The position numbers and the translations under genes are program-made. This document shows, one piece after another, positions 26,937-35,808 of a stretch of 64,000 nucleotides of DNA (its first letter is position 1; the number at the start of each line of letters is the position of its first letter). Source of the DNA: Bacteroidales bacterium (lineage in GTDB: Bacteria; Bacteroidota; Bacteroidia; Bacteroidales; Paludibacteraceae). The DNA lies in contig SUWZ01000001.1 in the NCBI GenBank assembly GCA_015061185.1, positions 62,001 through 126,000 of the forward strand. The letters run 5' to 3'. A model generated the notes under the pieces. That model worked only from the letters and a program-made list of their open reading frames with translations. It was not told the origin of the DNA and did no database searches.

Positions 26937-29900
26937 TTATTTCACAATAACTTTTTGAACTACAACATTCAAATTTATATCATAAATACGAAGTAAGAAT
27001 TTTCCTGATAATGAAGCAGGTAAATCCATTTCATCCTTGTCAGATGAAGAGATTACCACACCATTTAAGTCTAACAATTCCATTTTCAACAAATTATCCA
27101 TACCGGTTACTTTGATATACTCAGTTGCCGGATTTGGAGATACATTGCATTCAACAGAAGAATTTTCTTGCAAAGAAGTTGTTGATTTATGTTGAATAGT
27201 GATTGTCACACTTTCAGCCAAAACATTCTCTTCTCCAGATTTATTCAAGTAAATAGGAGTTTGAATATTTTTACCAATTTTAAAGAAGTCGAAATCAACA
27301 TATCCACCCGTAGTTTTGGTTCCATAATTAAACAGACCATAACGATACCCCATAAAGTGAGTCAACTCATACTTCATAGAGAGTGTATTACCAATTGCTA
27401 TCCAACTATCACCATCCAAACTATAGTAGAAAGTAGCTTTATCCGTTTGATTTGTAAAGTCCATATCAATACGCAACCAAACACTCTCTTGAGACAACGG
27501 AACACTTTCTACTTCTGACGCAGAAGCACTTCCATTATTTACCATCACGATTGATTTAGAACCATTATCCATTTTCACAGCCACAAATCCATATAAATCT
27601 TGAAGAGCACACAATCCCGCATAATCACCATTTTTCATTCCTTGGGTGTTGACTTTAGTCCAACCTGAACATTTCGGACCAAAAGATCTCTGTGTCAGAG
27701 TATTTTGAGTACTAACCAAATTAGCATCTACCCTTCCGTTTGTTAATCTTAAAGCTCCATTGTCAATCGACCAATAATCTTTAACAGGATTATGATTCCA
27801 TTGCCATTCCAAAGGCAATTTATCACTTTCAAACTCATCTGAGGTTACCATACCATACCCTTCTTCTTGACTTGCTGGCAATTGCAACGTAGAAGGGACT
27901 TTACCATTATTGCCCAACACCGGCCAATCATTACTCCAAGAGACAGGAAGCAAATATGGAATACGTCCAACCGAGCCATTATCACGGAAGAACATTCCAT
28001 ACCAATCCCCCTCAGCAGTATCAAAAATTCTACCTTGAGCTACACCATTGTCTTGCAATAAAACTTTACCCTCAAAAGCTCCTGTCAACGACTTTGAACG
28101 ATAGCAAAGAACTGATCGACACTTTCCTGCAGGCCATGAAATCAAGAATACATAGTAATAATCGCCCCGCTTCATGATTTGCGCACCTTCGCATTCAACA
28201 TAAAAATCACTTCCTGCGATAGAGGCCGGAGATTTAAGCAAGACATTGGACGTAGCACCGGACTTAACCGACATAGCATCAGAAGACAATTCTATAATAC
28301 TGATATTTCCAGAACCATACACAACATATACCCGACCATCATCATCAAATAACAAAGATGGATCATGATAGAATGGCAATGTTGCAGTTTGCCACTTCCC
28401 AGACTCGATATCAGTTGTTTTATAAATATGAGTTTTACCTGTAGTATAAGAAGGAGTTAAAACATACCAAGCACCATTATGATACTTAATACTGCTTGCC
28501 CAAGAACCTTTCCCGTAGGCATTTTTACCTCCATTCATAGAGATTGCATCTCCGTTATCCAAAGTTTGATAAGCATAATTAATTGTCCTCCAACGAGCCA
28601 AATCCTTAGAAGCCATAATTGGAACACCCGGACTCATGTGCATAGTAGTGCTAACCATGTAATAAGTATCTCCAACACGAATAACAGAAACGTCAGGAAC
28701 ATCCGCCCAAATTAATGGATTGTTGACAGTATGAGATTCCCCGTCAAAATCAGAAGGAATTAAACCTCCTGTAACCTGAGACAACGTATAATATCCACTT
28801 TGACCAGCAAAATTATCCGGAATAGCAGCTTTGTAGGAACCGGTAGAGGCAACACCTTGTTTCAAAACCAAAGACTCACCCAATTCACTCACCCAATTCA
28901 AGTTGTAAAGTTCTCCTGTTTCGTCAGATGCCTTCCACGACACCTCGAAATTATCCCCGGCTATAACCTCTGTATCAACATTAGGAGATGTAAATTCAAT
29001 CTCTATCGGTTTTGTTTTAGCAGTAAAAACAATTTTATCAATGTTACAATAAGAATTTTCTATCAATAATTTCAATATATGTTTTCCTTTAGTCAAAGCT
29101 GCAGTTGTTCCGGTAATTGTAGTATAAGTACCCCAATCTTCAGTATTTGGGACTACTAATTCTCCTGTAATATCTATATCATCACAATACAATCTAAATG
29201 AAGAACCATCCAATCCGGAAGCAACAGAAGCAACAATATTATACTGATCATTCTCCAAAACGTTTACAGTATATTCAACCCATTCATCGCTCATGGTCCA
29301 TCCTAAAACATGTCCACCATCGGCATTTACATCAAGGTCAACACCTTCGTCAGCACGAAATACACCACCTTGATTTTCTGCTTCACTATCTTTATAAGCA
29401 TAACCTTCCCCACCAACATCATAACGTTCTACCTCCAACACACCGGGAAGTGTTTGAGCAATTCCTTCGTATGGTCCTTGAGCAACACGAACCTTCACTT
29501 CAATGGCAGGCGTTTCATACTCTTTACCATTTTTATCAACCATTATAGCAGAGAAAGCATATTTGCCCACTTTCAAATCTTTGACATCACAAGTATATGG
29601 AGCGTTAGATGAAGAACCAATCTTAACACCATCTTGGTAGAAATCAATTTTTGCAATATTACTCTCTGTTGATTTGGCAGTCAAAGTAAGAGCTGCAGGA
29701 GCCTCCAAATCGACTTCTGAAGCCTCTAACGAAACATCCGCAGTTTTGAACATCCAATAGTCGAATTCAAAACTTCCAGAAAAAACAAAGAACAAATCAT
29801 GAACACCTGAAATAGCCTTATCCAACTTAGCAGAAACCTCTTTCAATGCACCACCGGTATTAGGAACTTCCAAGTATCCGATTACCTCACCATCCACCTT

Positions 29901-31241
29901 ATCTTTACAAATTTTGATAGCTACATTACCAGATGAAGAAGACACGTTAGCTGTAAACGTAGTGGCTCCGTCACCAAAATCAACACCGGAAAGACCAATC
30001 CAATCCCCTTTATGAATCTCATTAACAATCATATTAGAACCTCCATACCGAGTATTAATACCGCCCATCCATGCCATTGTTTCAGCCTCTGTACGTTCAA
30101 ATGGATTTAGATATTGAACTTGTTTAACACCGGCGGTTGTACCGGTAGCTTGAGAAATTGTCCCATTTGACGTATTAACTGGAATATAATCTATATGACT
30201 AGAACGATAACCACCACTGATTCCCATGCTATTTTGAAGAACCATTGCATGATAGGTTATATACCATTCTCCTTTGAATTCAAAGATGGCATGATGATTA
30301 TTTCCAGAACTTCCAGGGAAGAACGTTCCCGGATTTTTAAAGACCATGCCAGAATAAGTAAATGGACCCAACGGCGAATTACTTGTCATATAACAAATTT
30401 GAGCATTACTCATTGGATTGCCCGTGCAATTCCAATTAGAGCAATAACTATAGATATACTTACCTGCGATCTTATTTGCCCCTGCATCCTCAAACAAATA
30501 AGGAGGATTGATGGTAGTTGGAGTTCCAACAATGCTTGTATAATCACTACCCAACTTCACCACACGAGCTGTACCCGGGTCTGCTTGTTTGCCGGTAGGT
30601 ACACCACCTCCAAAGTATAGGTAAGCAGTACCATCATCATCCATCAAAACAGCCGGGTCAAATAACCAAGTTACATTGGCACAATTCGGGGTATTACGAG
30701 AAATTAATTCCTTTCCGATTGGATCTACCCAAGGACCGTATGGGGTATCACTTGTAACAACACCAATACCACTACCATTATTAGCAAAATACAAGAAAAA
30801 TTTATCCTTCCCATTTACCTTTGCATGCATAGCAGATGGAGCCCAAGAACAAGTAGCCCACTTGGCTGCACCTGCACTATTATTTCGCCCTGCAATATTC
30901 ATGCTTCCATGATCGGTCCAATTGACCATATCCTTTGAAGAGATACAATTGATGGTATTAATTTTACCATACGAATTGGTTGTTAAATTTCCATTTCCGT
31001 CATACTCGTAAACATCGTTTGTCATGTAAACGAAAACTTCATCATTGTAAACCATGGCATAAGGGTCTGCACCAAAACGTTGAGTCATCATCGGGTTATG
31101 AGCCGATTGAGCCTTATAGCCTTTTGTAGGATTCACTCCACTAAAATAAGAAGATAAATCTGCACTGAATAGAATGGCAGAATAGAACAACATAAGTTGT
31201 AATAAAAGAAACTTCTTTGTAAATAATTTTTTGCTTTTCAT
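26937..31241 (-). CDS. secreted two-catalytic-domain glycosidase: GH43-CBM6-Ig-CBM6-GH43 with T9SS tail
   Basis: 1,434 residues. The signal peptide is FLLLQLMLFYSAILFSA. Domain 1 (about 50-385) is a GH43 propeller: RFGADPYAMVYNDEVFVYM, WAPSAMHAK, FDPAVLMDDDGTAYLYFGGG and YLFEDAGANK (about E249 as acid). A CBM6-like lectin (about 385-500, ERTEAETMA) precedes an Ig-like domain (about 505-590). A second CBM6-like module (about 600-745, LEVERYDVGGEGYAYKD) follows, then another Ig-like spacer. A second GH43 domain spans about 845-1140 (WADVPDVSVIRVGDTYYMVS, YHDPSLLFDDDGRVYVVYG, FYVECEGAQIM with acid Glu near 1017). A β-sandwich of the GH43 C-terminal type covers about 1150-1345, and the T9SS tail about 1365-1434 (NVSPNPATEYIKV). 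It probably releases arabinose/xylose from arabinoxylan. No SusC/SusD genes are adjacent. Confidence 0.9.
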   Translation of the reverse strand: MKSKKLFTKKFLLLQLMLFYSAILFSADLSSYFSGVNPTKGYKAQSAHNPMMTQRFGADPYAMVYNDEVFVYMTNDVYEYDGNGNLTTNSYGKINTINCISSKDMVNWTDHGSMNIAGRNNSAGAAKWATCSWAPSAMHAKVNGKDKFFLYFANNGSGIGVVTSDTPYGPWVDPIGKELISRNTPNCANVTWLFDPAVLMDDDGTAYLYFGGGVPTGKQADPGTARVVKLGSDYTSIVGTPTTINPPYLFEDAGANKIAGKYIYSYCSNWNCTGNPMSNAQICYMTSNSPLGPFTYSGMVFKNPGTFFPGSSGNNHHAIFEFKGEWYITYHAMVLQNSMGISGGYRSSHIDYIPVNTSNGTISQATGTTAGVKQVQYLNPFERTEAETMAWMGGINTRYGGSNMIVNEIHKGDWIGLSGVDFGDGATTFTANVSSSSGNVAIKICKDKVDGEVIGYLEVPNTGGALKEVSAKLDKAISGVHDLFFVFSGSFEFDYWMFKTADVSLEASEVDLEAPAALTLTAKSTESNIAKIDFYQDGVKIGSSSNAPYTCDVKDLKVGKYAFSAIMVDKNGKEYETPAIEVKVRVAQGPYEGIAQTLPGVLEVERYDVGGEGYAYKDSEAENQGGVFRADEGVDLDVNADGGHVLGWTMSDEWVEYTVNVLENDQYNIVASVASGLDGSSFRLYCDDIDITGELVVPNTEDWGTYTTITGTTAALTKGKHILKLLIENSYCNIDKIVFTAKTKPIEIEFTSPNVDTEVIAGDNFEVSWKASDETGELYNLNWVSELGESLVLKQGVASTGSYKAAIPDNFAGQSGYYTLSQVTGGLIPSDFDGESHTVNNPLIWADVPDVSVIRVGDTYYMVSTTMHMSPGVPIMASKDLARWRTINYAYQTLDNGDAISMNGGKNAYGKGSWASSIKYHNGAWYVLTPSYTTGKTHIYKTTDIESGKWQTATLPFYHDPSLLFDDDGRVYVVYGSGNISIIELSSDAMSVKSGATSNVLLKSPASIAGSDFYVECEGAQIMKRGDYYYVFLISWPAGKCRSVLCYRSKSLTGAFEGKVLLQDNGVAQGRIFDTAEGDWYGMFFRDNGSVGRIPYLLPVSWSNDWPVLGNNGKVPSTLQLPASQEEGYGMVTSDEFESDKLPLEWQWNHNPVKDYWSIDNGALRLTNGRVDANLVSTQNTLTQRSFGPKCSGWTKVNTQGMKNGDYAGLCALQDLYGFVAVKMDNGSKSIVMVNNGSASASEVESVPLSQESVWLRIDMDFTNQTDKATFYYSLDGDSWIAIGNTLSMKYELTHFMGYRYGLFNYGTKTTGGYVDFDFFKIGKNIQTPIYLNKSGEENVLAESVTITIQHKSTTSLQENSSVECNVSPNPATEYIKVTGMDNLLKMELLDLNGVVISSSDKDEMDLPASLSGKFLLRIYDINLNVVVQKVIVK

Positions 31242-31307
31242 TGGTTGTATAAATTAGTATTCATTTTATCATCTTCAAAGTCATTATTTTTGAAAATAAT
31301 CACGATA

Positions 31308-31315
31308 CAAAAGTA
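31308..31315 (-). promoter_or_regulatory. -7 box (TACTTTTG) of the double-GH43 gene
   Basis: It matches TAnnTTTG on the minus strand. The leader would be about 60 bases and includes a small palindrome (ATTATTTTCAAAAATAAT). The rest of 31242-31542 shows nothing else. Confidence 0.5.
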
Positions 31316-31542
31316 TCCCCAAACATGCAACAGGAATAGGATTATCCAACTAAAAATCGTAAAAATCCGAGCAAAACGACTATAAATATTGATGCAAAAA
31401 TCAAATCAAAACAGCATAAATACCTAATTATCAAATACAAACAAACAAAACACTTAATTTACCCATTTATCTGTATGGTGGGGCATTGCAAATAAAAATT
31501 GCTTAATGCTACCACCTATTAAAATTAAAATCAGATGCAAAA

Positions 31543-31710
31543 TTAAGCATCAAACAAATCAAAAGATTCAGCCCCGTCAAAGGCATCATCATCACAAGCC
31601 ATCCAAACAAATCTCTCACAAAACTCATCATTTAAATTCATGTTGCCATTTTCATTTACGTTAAACAATCTTTGCAAACACGTAAAAATTCCTTTAATTT
31701 TTCTTTTCAT
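31543..31710 (-). CDS. small acidic hypothetical protein (55 aa)
   Basis: An open frame runs to an ATG at 31836, but the -7 box TAACTTTG at 31764-31771 means the transcript starts near 31757, so the ATG at 31710 is the likely start. The 55-residue product has a basic N-terminal half (MKRKIKGIFTCLQRLFN) and a strongly acidic C-terminal half (ACDDDAFDGAESFDLFDA). No signal peptide or known domain is recognised. It has its own promoter and is flanked by unrelated genes. Confidence 0.55.
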   Translation of the reverse strand: MKRKIKGIFTCLQRLFNVNENGNMNLNDEFCERFVWMACDDDAFDGAESFDLFDA

Positions 31711-31763
31711 AAAAATCACATTTAACAATAATAGGAAACAAACTAAACTATTTAATTTCGCTA

Positions 31764-31771
31764 CAAAGTTA
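31764..31771 (-). promoter_or_regulatory. -7 box (TAACTTTG) of the small acidic protein gene
   Basis: Exact TAnnTTTG match on the minus strand; leader about 45 bases to the ATG at 31710. Confidence 0.55.
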
Positions 31772-31871
31772 AGAATGTTTTTCAAAACAATGTAATATTT
31801 CATGTTAAAAAACATTGTTTTATAATACAACAACAAAACACGATCAAATCTATAGGCAAAACAATAAACAA

Positions 31872-31907
31872 AGTGTCAGAATTTGCACATAGACAAATTC
31901 TGACACT
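31872..31907 (-). terminator. terminator-like hairpin downstream of the aquaporin gene
   Basis: Perfect 14-bp inverted repeat AGTGTCAGAATTTG / CAAATTCTGACACT with an 8-base loop, 47 bases past the aquaporin stop. The U tract is weak. Confidence 0.7.
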
Positions 31908-31953
31908 GATTCAATTCTGAGACTTAACTAAGTAAAATTTAAACAACTTAAAA

Positions 31954-32616
31954 TTAATCTTCACTTGCAACAAATTTCCAAACAAAAGCACTTAAAGCAG
32001 CACCAATAAAAGGTCCTACAATAAAAATCCAAAGTTGACTCAAAGCAGCACCACCTTGAAATACAGCAGGGGCAATACTACGTGCAGGATTTACAGAAGT
32101 TCCTGTATAAGCAATACATACTAAATGAACTAAAACAAGGCTAAGACCAATTGCCAAACCTGCAAAGTTTCCAGCTCCTTTTTTAGCATCTGTAGTACCA
32201 AGAACAACCAAGACAAAAATAAATGTAAATACGATTTCAGCAATCAGTCCTCCCACAACGCTTACTCCAGCTTGACAAGTATTAGCACCAGTTCCTTCCA
32301 AACCACTATTAGCCGTCAAAGCATACAAAATGGCAGAACCAAGAAAAGCACCAATTACTTGAAATACCATGTACATTCCTGCTTCTTTAGCCTCCATTCT
32401 TCCTGTTAGCAAACAACCTAATGTGATAGCAGGATTAATATGACATCCACTAATTCCGCCAATAGTATAGGCCATTGCCACTACAGCCAAACCAAACGCC
32501 AAAGCGGTTCCAACAACTGATGCAGTATCAACACCACAATTAAGACTAACTGCAACACCACATCCCATTAGTACAAGAACCATTGTTCCAATCATTTCTG
32601 CAATATACTTTTTCAT
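31954..32616 (-). CDS. aqpZ: aquaporin (MIP family channel)
   Basis: This 220-residue inner-membrane channel has six hydrophobic helices and the two NPA boxes of the family, GCHINPAITLG (about residues 60-70) and TGTSVNPARSIAPAVF (about 175-190). The arginine after the second NPA belongs to the selectivity filter. The overall size and an N-terminal MKKYIAEMIGTMVLVLMGCG fit AqpZ-type water channels. A glycerol facilitator is the alternative, but GlpF proteins are longer and have Asp after the NPAR motif (NPARD), not seen here. It is monocistronic, with a -7 box at 32676-32683. Confidence 0.9.
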   Translation of the reverse strand: MKKYIAEMIGTMVLVLMGCGVAVSLNCGVDTASVVGTALAFGLAVVAMAYTIGGISGCHINPAITLGCLLTGRMEAKEAGMYMVFQVIGAFLGSAILYALTANSGLEGTGANTCQAGVSVVGGLIAEIVFTFIFVLVVLGTTDAKKGAGNFAGLAIGLSLVLVHLVCIAYTGTSVNPARSIAPAVFQGGAALSQLWIFIVGPFIGAALSAFVWKFVASED

Positions 32617-32675
32617 ACAAATAAATTTTATTCCCCAAAAACGGGTACAGTGATTAATTATAAGATATTTCCTTA

Positions 32676-32683
32676 CAAAGGTA
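32676..32683 (-). promoter_or_regulatory. -7 box (TACCTTTG) of the aquaporin gene
   Basis: Exact TAnnTTTG match on the minus strand, about 60 bases before the start codon. Confidence 0.55.
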
Positions 32684-32720
32684 AGAAATAGAAATTAAGC
32701 CTTAAATTTTGATATCAACT

Positions 32721-32764
32721 AAAAAAAGAGGTCGCGAAAAACAAATATTCAACACAACCTCTTT
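32721..32764 (-). terminator. terminator of pgk
   Basis: On the minus strand AAAGAGGTTGTG pairs with CGCGACCTCTTT (two G-U), followed by a run of U. It lies 27 bases past the pgk stop. Confidence 0.85.
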
Positions 32765-32790
32765 AATAAATCTATAAACAATTTAAAAAA

Positions 32791-34050
32791 TTATTTTCCG
32801 CGGATAGCTTTAATACCCGGAAGCACTTTTCCTTCCATGTATTCCAACATAGCACCACCACCGGTAGAAACGTAACTAACCTTGTCTGCCAACTTATTTT
32901 TGTTGATAGCAGCAACAGAGTCACCACCACCAATCAAAGTAAATGCACCATTTTCTTGAGTAGCTTTTGCTACTGCTTGAGCAACGGCAGAAGTACCCTT
33001 GGCAAACTTATCAAATTCAAATACACCCATTGGACCATTCCAAAGAACAGTTTTAGAGTTTGAAATAACATCACTGAAAGTTTTGATTGTTTCATCAGCG
33101 ATATCCAATCCCATCCAACCATCAGGAGTTTCATTGGTTTTAGATGTATTAGTGTTAGCATCTTTATCGAACTTATCAGCATTAACAGCATCTGTAGGCA
33201 AGAACACCTTCACACCTTTAGCTTCAGCCTTTTTCAACACTTCTAAAGCAAGATCCAATTTATCCTCCTCACAAAGAGAATTACCAATTTGACCACCTTG
33301 AGCTTTGATGAAAGTATAAGTCATACCACCACCGATAATCAAGTTATCAACACGATCAAGCAAGTTTTCGATAATCATGATTTTATCAGAAACCTTTGCA
33401 CCACCCATAATTGCAGTGAATGGTTTTTGAGCTTCATTCAATACCTTATCCATTGCTTTCAACTCATTATTAATCAAGAAACCAAACATCTTATTAGGCT
33501 CATCGAAGTAATCAGCAATAACAGCAGTTGAACCATGGGCGCGGTGTGCAGTACCAAAAGCGTCATTAACATAAACATCAGCGTATGAAGCCAATTTCTT
33601 TGCAAAATCTTTTTGTTTCTCTTTCAACGCATTTTTTGCAACTTTTTTCTCTTCGTCAGAAGCAAATTCACCGCGAGGTTTTCCTTCTTCTTCCTCATAG
33701 AAACGAAGGTTTTCCAATAGTAAAACTTCACCTGGCTTCAAAGCAGCAGCTTGTTCATCTGCTTTCATGCAATCATCACAGAATTGGATAGATTGTCCCA
33801 AATTTTTCTCAATCGCAGAGATAATTTGTTTCAAAGAGAATTTTGGATCCGGATTTTGTTTTGGACGTCCCATGTGAGACATTAAAATAGCAGAACCTCC
33901 ATCAGCGATAATTTTTTTGATTGTTGGAAGTGCACCACGGATACGAGTATCATCACTCACTTCTCCAGTCTCCTTGTTCAATGGAACATTAAAGTCCACA
34001 CGTACGATTGCCTTCTTGCCGGCAAAATTAAAATTGTCAATTAATTGCAT
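32791..34050 (-). CDS. pgk: phosphoglycerate kinase
   Basis: Transfers phosphate from 1,3-bisphosphoglycerate to ADP in glycolysis. The 419-residue product shows RVDFNVPLN (about residues 17-25), [34 protein letters not shown] and the C-terminal GGGDSVAAI nucleotide-binding loop. Length is normal. It is monocistronic with its own promoter (34093-34100) and terminator. Codon usage is of the highly expressed type. Confidence 0.98.
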   Translation of the reverse strand: MQLIDNFNFAGKKAIVRVDFNVPLNKETGEVSDDTRIRGALPTIKKIIADGGSAILMSHMGRPKQNPDPKFSLKQIISAIEKNLGQSIQFCDDCMKADEQAAALKPGEVLLLENLRFYEEEEGKPRGEFASDEEKKVAKNALKEKQKDFAKKLASYADVYVNDAFGTAHRAHGSTAVIADYFDEPNKMFGFLINNELKAMDKVLNEAQKPFTAIMGGAKVSDKIMIIENLLDRVDNLIIGGGMTYTFIKAQGGQIGNSLCEEDKLDLALEVLKKAEAKGVKVFLPTDAVNADKFDKDANTNTSKTNETPDGWMGLDIADETIKTFSDVISNSKTVLWNGPMGVFEFDKFAKGTSAVAQAVAKATQENGAFTLIGGGDSVAAINKNKLADKVSYVSTGGGAMLEYMEGKVLPGIKAIRGK

Positions 34051-34092
34051 AATATTTCAAAATTAAAAATCTATTACTTCAAATTTTCTCCA

Positions 34093-34100
34093 CAAAGATA
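34093..34100 (-). promoter_or_regulatory. -7 box (TATCTTTG) of pgk
   Basis: Exact TAnnTTTG match on the minus strand; leader about 36 bases. Confidence 0.6.
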
Positions 34101-34142
34101 ATTATTTCCTTAATTCTTAAAAACAGAAAACAATCTTTCTTA

Positions 34143-35408
34143 TCACTTTTTGATTAGTTTTCCAACTTTTACACCTTTTGCGGTAATTACCTTTACAACA
34201 TAGTTACCTGATAATAAACCACTTACACAAATAGGAGTACCATCGCAAATTCCTTTCAAAATTAAAGACCCTTGTGAAGTAAAGATTTCATACTCTCCAA
34301 TTTCAGATACATTGATGTAATCTAATGCCGGATTAGGAGACAAAGCAATCACTTGTTCACTCTCTATATCCTCCACATCTAAACCAAATTTATCACCCCA
34401 AAAGAATCGTCCACACTCAAAAATATGGTCAATATCATTAGGACCACTAACATAATCCGACACAAAAATATCTGCATGAGTAGCATTATCCGATTTAAAC
34501 AAATGAATCTTAGGATGAGTTCCGTCGTCATAAATAGTTTTCTCAATCGTATTTCCATCAGCTGCAATATCCTCAATCGGCATCACTTTGCTTTCTCCGT
34601 TGAAACCACTGCTCTTAACAAACGTTTGAACAATTGTTTCAATTCCTTCATTGATTGGACCACCATTATATTTGACCGTAGAATCTGCCGCACTATGAAA
34701 AACACATATCGGGAAAGTTATTTTTTCAGGAATTGCAATCTCTTTACCAACAAAACCATTAACAACAGCTATACCTTTGACAGGATTTCCGCCTGAAAAA
34801 GCATAACGATAGGTCATGGCACCACCCATAGAGGCACCCACCATATAAAGACCATCTTTATTAGCATTTTCGTTAGCAACAAGTGCATTTACCAATTCAT
34901 CAATAAACTTTACATCATCTACATTTTCATTAAACACCATTTTACCTTTAGACATAGTATTAGGGATAAGCAAACTTAGCATAGCTCCATAATTTCCTGC
35001 CAACTCTTTCAAAAAATCAGTACTTACACTTGCCCCTGAATTCCAAACCGCAGCAATTGCAAATCCGGGTACGTCTATCCCCGCAGTCGCCAAAGTTGAA
35101 AATAACTTTTGAATCTCCTCATTTTGCTCATCCAAAGCTTGAGGATAAACAACAATTACATTATTAATATCACTTATTGCTTGCGGATTAGAGATACTAA
35201 CAAAATCATCAACAGTAAATCCATTAGGATGCATAATAAAAAGTAAATCATAAGGGGTTTCATTCGTAACAGAATACTCCTTAGGATAGAAAATTTGATA
35301 ATAACGCTCTATGCCATCTACAGTAAAAGTACGCTCCTCAGCATTTATTGACAAAGTACCAAGTAAGGATAGAGCTACCATAATAGTGTATAAAAAAATC
35401 TTTTTCAT
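34143..35408 (-). CDS. secreted α/β-hydrolase (PHB depolymerase/feruloyl-esterase-like) with T9SS tail
   Basis: 421 residues. The signal peptide (IFLYTIMVALSLLGTLSINA) is followed by an esterase domain of the LpqC/poly(3-hydroxybutyrate) depolymerase type. It has a start block with YDLLFIMHPNG, the nucleophile elbow GASMGGAM, CVFHSAADSTVKY with the likely catalytic aspartate, and THADIF as a likely histidine site. The C-terminal about 70 residues (ALSPNPALDYINV ... GNYVVKVITAKGVKVGKLIKK) form a T9SS sorting domain, so the enzyme is surface exposed or released. In the context of the two secreted glycosidases upstream it may remove feruloyl or acetyl groups from hemicellulose; this is inference. 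Confidence 0.85.
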   Translation of the reverse strand: MKKIFLYTIMVALSLLGTLSINAEERTFTVDGIERYYQIFYPKEYSVTNETPYDLLFIMHPNGFTVDDFVSISNPQAISDINNVIVVYPQALDEQNEEIQKLFSTLATAGIDVPGFAIAAVWNSGASVSTDFLKELAGNYGAMLSLLIPNTMSKGKMVFNENVDDVKFIDELVNALVANENANKDGLYMVGASMGGAMTYRYAFSGGNPVKGIAVVNGFVGKEIAIPEKITFPICVFHSAADSTVKYNGGPINEGIETIVQTFVKSSGFNGESKVMPIEDIAADGNTIEKTIYDDGTHPKIHLFKSDNATHADIFVSDYVSGPNDIDHIFECGRFFWGDKFGLDVEDIESEQVIALSPNPALDYINVSEIGEYEIFTSQGSLILKGICDGTPICVSGLLSGNYVVKVITAKGVKVGKLIKK

Positions 35409-35443
35409 AATTTATCTTTTTAAGGTTTCTAACTTTCTAGTAA

Positions 35444-35451
35444 CAAAGATA
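35444..35451 (-). promoter_or_regulatory. -7 box (TATCTTTG) of the esterase gene
   Basis: Exact TAnnTTTG match on the minus strand; leader about 30 bases. Confidence 0.55.
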
Positions 35452-35716
35452 GTTAAATTAATATTTATTTTAAAATTATTATGTTAATTTTTAACATCAC
35501 AAAACTCATTATAATTATCTTACTAATTATAAACAAGTTACAATAAACTACATCATCACTATAAAATCCACCTTCATTAAATAAAGTTTAAAAGCACCTC
35601 TACTCTACACCTCAAACAGCACCAAAATCTGTCAAATTGTCATACAATCTGCCGAATTTAAGGGTGGCAATAGAAAATATACTGCCAAAAAATGAATAAA
35701 ATTATAAAAAAGAAGA

Positions 35717-35733
35717 TTGGCACAAACTTTGAA
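35717..35733 (+). promoter_or_regulatory. σ54-like promoter element upstream of dnaK
   Basis: TTGGCACAAACTTTGAA has the -24 GG and -12 G of the RpoN consensus TGGCAC-N5-TTGC at exactly the right spacing, but with GA instead of GC. It lies about 75 bases before the dnaK ATG. No TAnnTTTG box is seen in this interval. The remaining bases from 35452 to 35716 show nothing else. Confidence 0.4.
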
Positions 35734-35808
35734 ACTTGTTTAATGAATTTATCAAAATGAATTCAAATGTGTTTAAATAGAAAATAGTGTAACATAAAAA
35801 ATAAAAAC

